Source of the DNA: QHCE01 sp041743105
GTDB taxonomy: Bacteria; Actinomycetota; Actinomycetes; Mycobacteriales; QHCE01
NCBI GenBank assembly: GCA_041743105.1
Contig: JBGTNI010000047.1
Location: 1-64,000 of the forward strand
DNA: 64,000 bases
Reading direction: 5' to 3'
Under the pieces are notes generated by a model that was not told the origin of the DNA, made no database searches, and was given only the letters and a program-made list of their open reading frames with translations. How positions within the stretch are numbered: position 1 is the stretch's first letter; every line of letters starts with the position of its first letter. Shown piece by piece: positions 33,441 to 41,715 of the stretch. The position numbers and the translations under genes are program-made.

Positions 33441-34028
33441 CTAGATCAGCCAGATCACGAGCAACAGGACCGCCGCGAGCGCTACAACAGCCATGATCGA
33501 ACTCAGGCGCCGTCGACGTCGTGTCGCGGCACGTTGCTTCACCGCATCGCGGGCGTGTTCGTCGAACACTCGACGCCGCGCGGCCCGCACTGCCGCGACG
33601 TCGACATCGACATCGGCGACGGCCCGGCGCAGTCGATCCACCAGTTCTGCAGGCGTAGCACTCTGCCGCGACGGCGGTGCGGCGAAGTTAGGTGCGGCGA
33701 AGTTAGGTGCGCTGAAGTTAGGTGCGCTGAAGTTGGGAATAGTAACGTCAGGAATGAGTACCTGCGCGGCGACCAGGCGGGCCTGTGCATTCGACAGAGC
33801 ACGCTTGGCCAGGATGCGCCACTGCTGCGACTGCGCCAACTGCTCGTCACGGATTCCACGCTGCGCCGCCAGATCGCTGTCTCCTTGAGCGCCGAGCTTA
33901 AGATGGCGGCGCTCGATGACCTGTGGAAGGTGACCCAAACTGCTCACCGCCTCGCAGTACTGCCGCCATGCCAGATCGGTGGGCTCGCCGCTAGTCGGCG
34001 CCGCGCCGATGGCTCCGTCGGTGCTCAT
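33441..34028 (-). CDS. Tail-anchored membrane protein with four NF(S/A)AP repeats
   Basis: A 195-residue protein. Residues 20-95 are helical, 99-118 contain the tandem NFSAP NFSAP NFAAP NFAAP, another helical stretch follows (ELVDRLRRAVADVDVDVAAVRAARR), then a cluster of Arg and one C-terminal helix (MAVVALAAVLLLVIWLI) with no residues beyond, which is a tail-anchor layout. The start ATG overlaps the FtsK-like ATPase stop by 4 nt, indicating coupled translation. No family recognised. It may place the complex on the membrane. Confidence 0.75.
   Translation of the reverse strand: MSTDGAIGAAPTSGEPTDLAWRQYCEAVSSLGHLPQVIERRHLKLGAQGDSDLAAQRGIRDEQLAQSQQWRILAKRALSNAQARLVAAQVLIPDVTIPNFSAPNFSAPNFAAPNFAAPPSRQSATPAELVDRLRRAVADVDVDVAAVRAARRRVFDEHARDAVKQRAATRRRRRLSSIMAVVALAAVLLLVIWLI
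33676..33735. repeat. Four tandem 15-bp repeats within a coding region
   Basis: GGTGCGGCGAAGTTA occurs twice (33676-33705), followed by two copies of GGTGCGCTGAAGTT(A/G) (33706-33735). In the minus-strand gene they encode NFSAP/NFAAP units. Because the unit is 15 bp, copy-number change would keep frame and alter linker length. Confidence 0.9.
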
Positions 34029-36928
34029 CGACGCACCCCGGCGGCGACCTGCTCGGCCTGACCGCTCATGAGCGGGCCGAACGGAACCAGCTCAATCGGC
34101 GAGGCGCCACTACCACGATCAACGAACAACGCGCGATGTGGCTGCGGCGTGAACCGCAGATACGGGCCGCACAATGCCTGCACATCCGCCTCCGGCGCAC
34201 GCAAGAACACCAGCCCAGCTAGCAGCGGCGCCGCCTCATACCCCAGCTGTTCGGTGAAAATTCGAGCGCTATTCCACCAGCCCAACAAATACATCCGTGC
34301 CAAGGGGCCCTCACGCACCAGTTGGGCCAGCACATGTGCCGGCACCGCGCCGGCCATGGTCGGAGAAGTAAGTCTGGAGGCCCGATGCAGTCCCGCGCCG
34401 ATGATGTAGCTCACGGGCTCGTCGTCGGCTATTTGCGTCGGAGAGTCGGAGTCCGGTAGACGCGCTTGCAGCTGCTGTCCCAGCTCGATGAGACGCTGGC
34501 CGATTCCAGCGGCGGGCACCACCTCAACATCATGCCCGCGTCCGCGCAGCGCCCGCGCTAACCTGGCCAGCTCCGCGTTATGCTCCGCTCCGCTGACTCC
34601 GCCTGCACCGTCGAGCAGCACATACCGCGCGGCAGGCCTATCTGCATCCGTAGCCTTCGCGCTGACCGACAGCGCCAGCGCCGCACTGGATAAAACGCCG
34701 AGCGCGTCGTCGCGACCGTCGCCTAGCAGCGCCACGGCGCAGCCCGGATCGCCTCGCAGCTCAAACGTGACCGGCTCGGAGGACACGCTGATCGGTAACC
34801 CCAGGATTGCCCGGCCATCCGACTGCGAACCGCTATGGCCGCCATCCTGCCAGCCGTGATCGTCGATGAGCAACCGCATCAGCTGTCCCGGCTTGCTGGG
34901 CCGGCGAGCATAGAACACCCGGGGCGGCACCACGGCTCCGCTGGCCTGCCAGAGCTGTTGCCGGAGCTGATCGAGCTGAATTTCATCGGCGTAGGCAACC
35001 ACGGCACGTTGATTACGCGCCGGTGCACCGTAGTCGGAATTGAGAATCACCTCACCGCGATACCGCAGCTGCGCGGCTTCGGTATTGCCGCGTCCCAGCA
35101 CGGCTTCGGATTCACTGGCCTCTGTCTTGAGGCTAATCCGCCACGGAAACTGACCGAAAATGGAGCGCTCCTTGCTTGCCAGCGTGTCGATGCCCGACAG
35201 GGTCTGGGAAGCCAGGATCAGATGAATTCCTACAGCACGGCCACGACGTGCCAACGTCTCGATGATGTCGATGGCTTCGCGTCCGATCTCATCACCCTGC
35301 GCAACCATCACCTGGAACTCATCGATCACCAACAATATGCGGGGCACAACCTGATCGGGGTACCTACGGCGCAACGCAGCAAGGCTGGCGACGCCACGGG
35401 CTCGAAACTGCTCCGCACGGTGGGCGAACTCGACTTCGAGGTGGCGCAGCACGGCGAGCCCGAACGACCGGTCTCCCTCCAGTCCCAGCACGCGGGCGTG
35501 CGGCATCCAATACGGCCGATCGGCGCCAGGACCCAGCCGGTCAAATTCCAGGCCATCTTTGAAATCCAGCAGGTACATCTCGACCTGTTCCGGGCTGTAA
35601 CGAGCCGCGATGCTGTGCAGTAAGACCAACAGCAGATTGGACTTTCCCTGCCCTGATGCACCGCCGACCAGCAGGTTGGGCAGCGCGGGGTCGGCACTGC
35701 GCAGACTCAACTCCACGATGTCAGTCCCGGCCAGCCCGATGGGCGCGCTCACACCGTCGGTGGCATCTTGCGACCATCGCTCGTCGGAGCGCGGCAGCAC
35801 CCGGTCCAGTTCGACGCTGGGCGCGGCACGCGCCGTCGCGGCACGCGCCAGCTGATCGGCGACCCATTGGATCAGGTCGCGCTGGGGTGCCGGGTCGGGG
35901 CGAACGACGACATCGGCGGATGTCGTGACCCCTTCCATGCACACCCCACCCTCAACCGCGCGTAGCTGCATGGTCTGCTGCAGCACCGGCGCACAATCGA
36001 TCTCCGATGCCGCCAGTGCTGCCGGGTCAGTGACGAACAGAAATGAGATCCCGCGAGCCGGGCCGGCGTGCACTAACCGCTTCAGCTCGGCCTGAACCCG
36101 GGTGTCGATACCGTAGGGGTAGTTCAGCGCCACCAGCAGCCGGTAAGGCTCGGGTTGCCGGCCAAGAACCTCGGTTAGCTGCCCGAGATTTGCCACCCCA
36201 TGCTGACCAGAAAGTTCAGCCACCCGCAACGCCGCGGTCCGGGCCCCCTGCAGCCACTCCAGGAGCTGCTCTGTGCTGGTCAGCGGCTCGGCAAACAGCG
36301 AGGTACCCAACGCACCAGTAGCTCCAACGCGCAGGCGCCCAAACGGGCTCAGCGCTCCAGTGAGTGCAGGATCGAAGACCGAGACCTCGAGGCCACCGAC
36401 TCCTACGGTGGCCAGCGCCCGCAAGACCAACGTGTGCAGCACCGAACCGGACCAGGAGTTCGGGGTGTCATGATCGGCGTTGTCACAGCACAGCGTGACG
36501 TTGCCGGCATCGAGCAACGGCAGTAACGCCGGTAACTCCGCCGGTATGGCCAAGCCCGAAACGTCGATGGAACCCCATCGCAGATAGCCGGCACCGTCGC
36601 AACCCAGCCATTCCCCGCTGCGCCACCGAGAATCCGACCACGGTGCTGCGGCAAGCCCAGGAGCTAGCCGTTCCGCGCGTCCGATGAGCACAGCGCAGAC
36701 ATCGTCGAGAGCTTCGCCCGTCTGGGCATCTACTTGTTGGGTGGCGCGATGCTGTTGGCGCGCGCAGTCCCGCTCCGCCTCGCGGTACCGCTGTTCGGTG
36801 GTATGCATATGCGTGTCGGCAGTGGCTAGCAGCTCGGCCGCGATGTGGTGCAGCCGTGTAAAGGATGTGCGGAGCCGCTGCTCTTCGGACGAGGTGGCTA
36901 GCGGACTGGGCGACATGAGGCGGCTCAC
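34025..36928 (-). CDS. FtsK/SpoIIIE-type (EccC-like) ATPase with one active and two degenerate modules
   Basis: A 967-residue cytoplasmic protein. A coiled coil (about 15-70) is followed by a P-loop-like module without Walker motifs (about 110-345), then a full FtsK/SpoIIIE module: Walker A GGASGQGKS at 422-430, Walker B RILLVIDEF at 530-538 and a sensor region VGIHLILASQTLSGIDTL. A third module (about 690-940) again lacks a P-loop. A chain of one active and two silent modules recalls the ATPases of type VII secretion more than DNA translocases: no membrane helices and no gamma domain are seen. It starts one nt after a small helical protein gene and lies downstream of an Hsp70 gene. Confidence 0.82.
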   Translation of the reverse strand: MSRLMSPSPLATSSEEQRLRTSFTRLHHIAAELLATADTHMHTTEQRYREAERDCARQQHRATQQVDAQTGEALDDVCAVLIGRAERLAPGLAAAPWSDSRWRSGEWLGCDGAGYLRWGSIDVSGLAIPAELPALLPLLDAGNVTLCCDNADHDTPNSWSGSVLHTLVLRALATVGVGGLEVSVFDPALTGALSPFGRLRVGATGALGTSLFAEPLTSTEQLLEWLQGARTAALRVAELSGQHGVANLGQLTEVLGRQPEPYRLLVALNYPYGIDTRVQAELKRLVHAGPARGISFLFVTDPAALAASEIDCAPVLQQTMQLRAVEGGVCMEGVTTSADVVVRPDPAPQRDLIQWVADQLARAATARAAPSVELDRVLPRSDERWSQDATDGVSAPIGLAGTDIVELSLRSADPALPNLLVGGASGQGKSNLLLVLLHSIAARYSPEQVEMYLLDFKDGLEFDRLGPGADRPYWMPHARVLGLEGDRSFGLAVLRHLEVEFAHRAEQFRARGVASLAALRRRYPDQVVPRILLVIDEFQVMVAQGDEIGREAIDIIETLARRGRAVGIHLILASQTLSGIDTLASKERSIFGQFPWRISLKTEASESEAVLGRGNTEAAQLRYRGEVILNSDYGAPARNQRAVVAYADEIQLDQLRQQLWQASGAVVPPRVFYARRPSKPGQLMRLLIDDHGWQDGGHSGSQSDGRAILGLPISVSSEPVTFELRGDPGCAVALLGDGRDDALGVLSSAALALSVSAKATDADRPAARYVLLDGAGGVSGAEHNAELARLARALRGRGHDVEVVPAAGIGQRLIELGQQLQARLPDSDSPTQIADDEPVSYIIGAGLHRASRLTSPTMAGAVPAHVLAQLVREGPLARMYLLGWWNSARIFTEQLGYEAAPLLAGLVFLRAPEADVQALCGPYLRFTPQPHRALFVDRGSGASPIELVPFGPLMSGQAEQVAAGVRR

Positions 36929-36929
36929 C

Positions 36930-37193
36930 TTACAACGAGGTGGCGAACTGGTTGGCTTCGTGTGCCGCGCGGCGTAGCGCGGCCACGGCCTGCCCTAGTT
37001 CGGCTTCGGCAGCATGCAGCGTGTCGATGATGGCGCGGTCGGATTGCCGAGAGGTGCCGGCGATCGCTTGACCGATCTCCGTGGCGGTTCCACCGCACGC
37101 GCTCTTGAGTCGCTCCAATGCATCACCCATACCGCGCGCATTCGTGGCAAGTGTAGCGACCTGGCCCTTGAGTCGAATCAGTGTGGAATCCAT
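36930..37193 (-). CDS. Small all-helical protein upstream of the FtsK-like ATPase
   Basis: An 87-residue protein predicted to be two long helices (MDSTLIRLKGQVATLATNAR to LKSACGG, then TATEIGQAIAG to ANQFATSL) with a Gly-Gly turn near the middle. Size and fold resemble WXG100 proteins, but no WxG is present and the turn is CGGT. ATG 37193 lies 11 nt after GGGAG, which is buried in the 3' arm of the structured element described next. One nt separates it from the ATPase gene. Could be a cargo, adaptor or coiled-coil subunit; function unknown. Confidence 0.72.
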   Translation of the reverse strand: MDSTLIRLKGQVATLATNARGMGDALERLKSACGGTATEIGQAIAGTSRQSDRAIIDTLHAAEAELGQAVAALRRAAHEANQFATSL

Positions 37194-37200
37194 AGAAATT

Positions 37201-37376
37201 AGAGCTCCCGGCGATAGGGCGTTGGATTAGGGAGGTGGCGAAGTTAGCTAGCACCGTCCGGTCGAGTATCGCAAGGCGGACGGCGACTGCGTGCCGGGGC
37301 ACGCGGGAGGAGGACAACACAGTGAGACGAAGTGCTGGGGGACACCGAGCCCGGCAGTTCTATCGCCGGGAGCTCT
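37201..37376 (-). promoter_or_regulatory. Structured intercistronic element closed by a perfect 17-bp stem
   Basis: The arms 37201-37217 and 37360-37376 are exact reverse complements over 17 nt (AGAGCTCCCGGCGATAG and its complement), enclosing 142 nt with at least two more hairpins: CCGTCCG/CGGACGG (37254-37260 with 37277-37283) and GCGTGCC/GGCACGC (37289-37304). On the transcribed minus strand the 3' arm contains GGGAG, the only plausible ribosome site of the 87-residue gene, so folding would hide it. Alternatives are an internal terminator, a processing site or a small inverted-repeat element. Confidence 0.7.
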
Positions 37377-37378
37377 GG

Positions 37379-38962
37379 CTACCTCACGTTGAGAGCTTGA
37401 AGGGACTGGCGCATGCGCGCTAACTCTGCCGCATCGACATTCGCTTGCCGATCGATGCCGAATTCGCCGAGCGCCACCCCGCTGTCGGCACCCTCTACCC
37501 GGACGCAGATAAGCCCCTGTTCGTCGTAGCCAATAATGACCTCTACCTCTACCGAGTCCCTGCTTGCAGGCACGTTGATGCGTGCCGAACCCACAACTGT
37601 CACGTAGCTGGGGTCGACGTCTTCACCCTGCGTCACCACCACCAAGATCTCACGCTGGTGCTCGGCGAGGGTATGAAAGCGCTGCCGACCCTGCGCTGGC
37701 AGGGGCGTGTTACGCCCAATCACAATGGAGTTGATCTCCGCGCCTGTCATGGCGCAGCGCGCGATGAGCCCCAGGCTATGGGCAGTGACATCGTGGATCG
37801 ATAATCGGCGAGGACCGCTGCGCTGCCGTAGCCGTGCAGCGTCGAGCTGGGCCCGGCCGCGTCGCAGCGCGGCGGCGTGGTCAGCAAGAATCGCCGCACC
37901 CAGGGCCACCGCGTGGTCGGGGTGTACAGCGGAGTGAATATCGCCTCGTATCGGCGCGCCGGTGACGCGCCGCAACATTCGCGGCACCATCGGCATCCTG
38001 GTGGACCCACCGACGAGCAGCACTGCGGATAGTTCCCCGTGATCTAATCGTGCATCAGCGAGCACCTCTGCCACGATCTCCTCGGTACGGCGCAGCAGCG
38101 GCGCGACCAGCTCCGCAAAGGCAGGTCGTGTGATCGAAACACGGTACTGCCGCTGATCGGGATACTGCAAAGTCGCGCACTCGACGACGACGGTTGTCTC
38201 CGGTGCGCTCGACAGTTCCCGCTTAGCGGCTTCGCATCGCTCCCGCAACATAAGTTCGGCCACGTCGGAATCCAAGCTGGAAGGCCCACCTTGGTCGAGC
38301 ACACTCTCATCGACGTGCCGCATCAGTGCATTGTCGACGTCGAAGCCGCCCAGATTTCGGTCACCGGCCGTAGCGAGCACGGTGTAATCATCGCCGGCGA
38401 TACGAACCACCGTGACGTCGAAGGTCCCACCGCCCCAGTCGTACACCAGCAGCGTCACCGGAAGCCGACTCCCACCGGCGGCCTCACCAAAGCCGTACGC
38501 TAACGCCGCGGCAGTCGGTTCGTTCACGATCCGCAGCACGTCGAGTCCGGCGATGATCCCGGCATCGGCGGTCGCCCGGCGGCGCGCATCGTCGAAGTAC
38601 GCGGGGACGGTGATCACAACCTCCGAGCAGGGCTGCCCCAGCTGCTGCTCGGCGTCGTCGGCCAGCCGTCGTAACAGCATCGCGGAGATCTCCTCGGCGC
38701 CATACGACGTTCCCTGCTCGGTGACGCATCGCCAGCTGGCGTCGCCGATGTTGCGTTTGACCAATTCGATGCAGTCCTGGGGTTTCATCGCACCCGCGGC
38801 AACAGCCGCTGCGCCAACTAGGGGAGCTTCTCCATCAAAGAACACCACCGATGGGGTGAGGTAATCGCCTTCTCGATTGCACAGCACCTGGGGGGTTCCG
38901 GATGAGCCGATCGCCGCCACCACCGAATAGGTGGTGCCCAGATCGATCCCTACCGAGGGCAC
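37379..38962 (-). CDS. Hsp70/DnaK-like chaperone lacking the C-terminal lid
   Basis: A 527-residue Hsp70. The ATPase domain is intact: GIDLGTTYSVVAAIG (5-19), NEPTAAALAYG (147-157), YDWGGGTFDV (174-183, Trp where DnaK has Leu) and LVGGSTRMP (316-324). A beta-type substrate domain follows (DVTAHSLGLIAR; IVIGRNTPLPAQGRQRF, about 389-500), but the helical lid of DnaK is reduced to about 30 residues. It is therefore a specialised Hsp70, not the housekeeping DnaK. The GTG start overlaps the upstream J-like/TPR gene by 13 nt. No grpE or normal dnaJ is adjacent. Confidence 0.88.
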   Translation of the reverse strand: MPSVGIDLGTTYSVVAAIGSSGTPQVLCNREGDYLTPSVVFFDGEAPLVGAAAVAAGAMKPQDCIELVKRNIGDASWRCVTEQGTSYGAEEISAMLLRRLADDAEQQLGQPCSEVVITVPAYFDDARRRATADAGIIAGLDVLRIVNEPTAAALAYGFGEAAGGSRLPVTLLVYDWGGGTFDVTVVRIAGDDYTVLATAGDRNLGGFDVDNALMRHVDESVLDQGGPSSLDSDVAELMLRERCEAAKRELSSAPETTVVVECATLQYPDQRQYRVSITRPAFAELVAPLLRRTEEIVAEVLADARLDHGELSAVLLVGGSTRMPMVPRMLRRVTGAPIRGDIHSAVHPDHAVALGAAILADHAAALRRGRAQLDAARLRQRSGPRRLSIHDVTAHSLGLIARCAMTGAEINSIVIGRNTPLPAQGRQRFHTLAEHQREILVVVTQGEDVDPSYVTVVGSARINVPASRDSVEVEVIIGYDEQGLICVRVEGADSGVALGEFGIDRQANVDAAELARMRQSLQALNVR

Positions 38963-40218
38963 GGTGTGAGCCTGCCCATCCGTCGGGGTTCAGTCTGCTC
39001 GATGAGGGTGGCGTTGCGTTGGTACTGCGGTTGGAAGCATCCCCGCAACACCGCCAGGCCGAACAGGGCTACACCGCCCATTGCCGCCAGCAAAATGAAT
39101 GCCCGCGTGAAAGGATCGGAGTCCGGTTTCAGCGCATTCGGTACGCAGCACGACACGGCAGTAGCCAGCAGGCCAAATCCCAAGGGCCAACGGTAATTCT
39201 GCTTGAGCGCAGCGAAGGAAAACCTCGGTCGCAGTGCCTTACGCGCATAGTCGCGGTGCCGCATCAGTTCGCTGTAAACCTCAGGATCCGACGGTGCTAC
39301 CGATAGTCCGCGCCCGGCCAAGGATTCGACGTAGTTGGCTTGCTCTTTCGTGGTGATCAACAACCGTCCGTCCGCCAGCTCGTGCTGGGCGAGGTATGCG
39401 CGGTGTGCCAAGGCTCGGGCTAGTGCGGTGCGGAGCACGCCTTCATCGGGTTGCTCGCGATATGCTTGCTGGGCTGTAGTGATCGCGCGATCGACGTCAC
39501 CGGCAGCAATGAGCTGCTCGATCATCGCGACTTGATACTCCGGTTCGTCCATCTGCAGGCTGGCGGCGGCCTGATAGGCGGCTAACGCCTTGGCGGGTTC
39601 GTCCGCGCTGCGCAGCACCGCACCACGCAACGCATGCAATCGTGCGTCTTCGGGATCCAGCTCCAGCGCCCGCTCGATGGCGTCTATCGCCGTGGCGTGG
39701 TCGCTGCTGGCGCTGGCAGCTTGGGCCAGCACCGACCAGGCGTAGGAGTTGTCAGGATCAGATTGAACCGCACGGCGCGCGGTGAATACGGCAACGCCGT
39801 GTTGGCCACGTTCTAGCTGGGCGACCGCCCGCGCAATCGGGCTCACATCCCGGCCGGCAGTCGAACTGGCATCGCTTTCTGACGCATCAGCCGAATGCGG
39901 CGATCGAGTCCCCGACAGGGTCTCGATCGCCGCGGATTCAGCCCGAGGAGTGTCGCGGTGGCGCGATGGCGAGCGCGTGGCTTCGATAGCCGCGCCATCG
40001 GCCGGATCGGAGCTGTTAGATCCGCGCTCAGCGTCGGAGAGACGCTGCATCTCCAACTCGGCTTCTTGCCGAATGGCGATGTCAGGAGAGGTCGCGCGCC
40101 GCCGTAAGCTACGCCGCTGCGCCGTGATCGCGGCACGAATCTGCTCAGGACTTGCGGCTGAGTCCAGACCGAGGAGTTCGTGCAGCCCGGCCACTAGCTC
40201 TTCCCTTCGATGCGCCAC
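38950..40218 (-). CDS. J-domain-like / TPR membrane protein
   Basis: A 422-residue protein. Residues 11-65 (LHELLGLDSAASPEQIRAAI to MQRLSDAER) follow the helix pattern of a J domain, but the HPD tripeptide is missing; SPD stands near its place. After an acidic Ser-rich linker, TPR units run from about 125 to 275 (AVAQLERGQHGVAVFTARRA; AWSVLAQAASASSDHATAI; ALELDPEDARLHALRGAVL). Two membrane helices lie near 344-362 and 372-393. The GTG start is inside dispersed repeat copy C. It is probably the partner of the adjacent Hsp70, holding it at the membrane; whether the J-like part stimulates ATPase is doubtful without HPD. Confidence 0.75.
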   Translation of the reverse strand: MAHRREELVAGLHELLGLDSAASPEQIRAAITAQRRSLRRRATSPDIAIRQEAELEMQRLSDAERGSNSSDPADGAAIEATRSPSRHRDTPRAESAAIETLSGTRSPHSADASESDASSTAGRDVSPIARAVAQLERGQHGVAVFTARRAVQSDPDNSYAWSVLAQAASASSDHATAIDAIERALELDPEDARLHALRGAVLRSADEPAKALAAYQAAASLQMDEPEYQVAMIEQLIAAGDVDRAITTAQQAYREQPDEGVLRTALARALAHRAYLAQHELADGRLLITTKEQANYVESLAGRGLSVAPSDPEVYSELMRHRDYARKALRPRFSFAALKQNYRWPLGFGLLATAVSCCVPNALKPDSDPFTRAFILLAAMGGVALFGLAVLRGCFQPQYQRNATLIEQTEPRRMGRLTPCPR

Positions 40219-40320
40219 TGAGTCGATCGTTACTGCATCAGCGGAGAAGTAGCTCGTTGCTAAGCGTCAGCTCAGTAAACACGTGCGCAGTTTGCAGGTC
40301 ACACGACTGTACTTGTCTAG
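40217..40320 (-). repeat. Dispersed intergenic repeat, copy C, at the start of the chaperone/FtsK operon
   Basis: On the minus strand it starts CTAGACAAGTACAG and continues GTGACCTG. After about 34 extra nt relative to the other copies come GAGCTACTTCTCC and CAGTAACGATC...CTCAGT. The last bases include the GTG start of the J-like/TPR gene. The extra part repeats CTTAGCAACGA, itself similar to the TTAGTAACGA block. Confidence 0.65.
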
Positions 40321-40470
40321 CTACTAACGTTGCTGATGAGTAAATGCTCTGAGTTGGCATTGTCGGTGACTATAGTCGCGTGATAGCGGGAGTTCATGGC
40401 GGCGCGCTGGAGGTAAGCGATAGCGGTTAGCGCGGGTAGACCTAAATCTGTGGCACCTAATCTGTGCCAC

Positions 40471-40680
40471 CTAATCTAGGGTGCCGCGTTGCCGCGGGAT
40501 GCCGCCGAGTAGGTCACGAACTTCGGACTCCCGATAGCGGCGATGACCGCCCAGGGTTCGGATAGCGCTCAATTTACCTGCCTTCGCCCATCGGGTGACG
40601 GTTTTAGGGTCGACCCGGAACATGGTGGCGACCTCGGCAGGGGTTAGCAAGGCTTCCGTGTCAGGGGAAAGGGTTGCCAT
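40471..40680 (-). CDS. bldC: BldC, MerR-family developmental regulator
   Basis: A 69-residue protein nearly identical in pattern to Streptomyces BldC: LLTPAEVATMFRVDPKTVTRW, then AKAGKLSAIRTLGGHRRYRESEVRDLL. ATG 40680 has AGGAG 5 nt upstream. The bldC gene lies near a branched-chain amino acid dehydrogenase gene in Streptomyces too, as here. The other BldC-like gene at 116 is more diverged, so this is the likely ortholog. Confidence 0.95.
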   Translation of the reverse strand: MATLSPDTEALLTPAEVATMFRVDPKTVTRWAKAGKLSAIRTLGGHRRYRESEVRDLLGGIPRQRGTLD

Positions 40681-40921
40681 GATGACTCCTCGTCAGATGC
40701 ATATGCGGACGCTTAGCCGCATTGCCTCCATGGTCCCCTGTGTCCCGGCTTGTCCGACATAGACCGAAAGGCCGAACTTGCCAGCTGACTGGAGGGTGCC
40801 GCGGTAGCCGCCGGTCGTCATACCTCAGCCAGGCGGTCGTCGACCTAGTACCCAAGCATCGATCTCTCGCCGTTTCGGAAATCGCTGCGGCTGGGTCGCC
40901 GCAATGGGTTAGCGTGTATAG

Positions 40922-41662
40922 ATGAACTCCCACCGGCTCACGGCAGGCTTTATTTCCAATGTCGAAGTCGACACGATCTTGACCAACCCCATCGTCACCC
41001 CGGGTGGCACCCTCGACGGAGAAGTGCACTTTCGAGGCGGCAGGGCCAACTACAACATAGCAACGCTCAGCCTGGAATTCCTGGCTACGCTTGACATCGA
41101 AAGCGGCAATCCCCATTATCCGCTCACCATTCCGTTCGGAAAAGTGGAGCTAGCGAGTGAGTTCACCCTGGCGGCCGGCAGTCGCCAGGTAGTGCCGTTC
41201 AGTGTCAGCGTGCCGTGGTTCACTCCCATCAACACGGTAGGACCCAAGCAGCTCAAGGGCGTATCGCTCGGTGTTTACACCGGCATGAGGATGGGCGGAA
41301 CCTTCAACGAAAACGACAGCGATCCGCTACAGGCAGCTCCGTTCCCAATACAGGAGCAGCTGCTCAGGGCGATGGAGCGGGCAGGCTTCATGCTGAACGC
41401 AACAGACCTAGAAGACATCCGCATCACCCCCACCCACACGTCGTTCGCACAGAAGATCAAGTATGTGCCCAGCCGGGAAATCTCATGGGAGTTTCGTGAG
41501 CTCAAAATGGCGTTCATCGGCAATCCGGACACGGTGGACGTATTACTGGAAAGCGACACGGGCGCTAGGCACCAATTCGCCATCGCCCACGCAGACGCCG
41601 CAGCCTTCAATGCAGACGCGCTACTCACTCCGGCGCTACTCGCGCTAGGCGCGCAACGCTAA
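40922..41662 (+). CDS. Spo0M-like (SpoOM) arrestin-fold protein
   Basis: A 246-residue protein of the Spo0M family: the N-terminal half has VDTILTNPIVTPGGTLDGEVHFRGG and VVPFSVSVPWFTPINT, and the C-terminal half GVYTGMRMGGTFNENDSDPLQAAP and KYVPSREISWEFRELKMAFIG. In Bacillus, Spo0M influences sporulation control; the actinobacterial role is unclear. ATG 40922 has no ribosome site but lies 6 nt after a TAGCGT element, so a leaderless mRNA is possible. It is divergent from bldC with about 240 nt between. Confidence 0.85.
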   Translation: MNSHRLTAGFISNVEVDTILTNPIVTPGGTLDGEVHFRGGRANYNIATLSLEFLATLDIESGNPHYPLTIPFGKVELASEFTLAAGSRQVVPFSVSVPWFTPINTVGPKQLKGVSLGVYTGMRMGGTFNENDSDPLQAAPFPIQEQLLRAMERAGFMLNATDLEDIRITPTHTSFAQKIKYVPSREISWEFRELKMAFIGNPDTVDVLLESDTGARHQFAIAHADAAAFNADALLTPALLALGAQR

Positions 41663-41715
41663 CACTTACTGGCCGTTCTATCCGCGCCACCACTGCACAA
41701 TCAGGAGCAAGTAGC

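Noticed and set aside
36930..37193. Calling the 87-residue protein a WXG100/ESX substrate.
   Set aside because: Length and helicity fit, but there is no WxG turn and no YxxxD/E export signal.
37379..38962. Housekeeping dnaK.
   Set aside because: It lacks the helical lid, has DWGGGTFD in place of DLGGGTFD, and has no grpE-dnaJ-hspR neighbours; a specialised Hsp70 is more likely.
41678..41691. CTATCCGCGCCACC, also present in the hairpin at 22991-23004, as a second dispersed repeat.
   Set aside because: A 14-nt match is expected several times by chance within 64 kb, and no flanking similarity exists.
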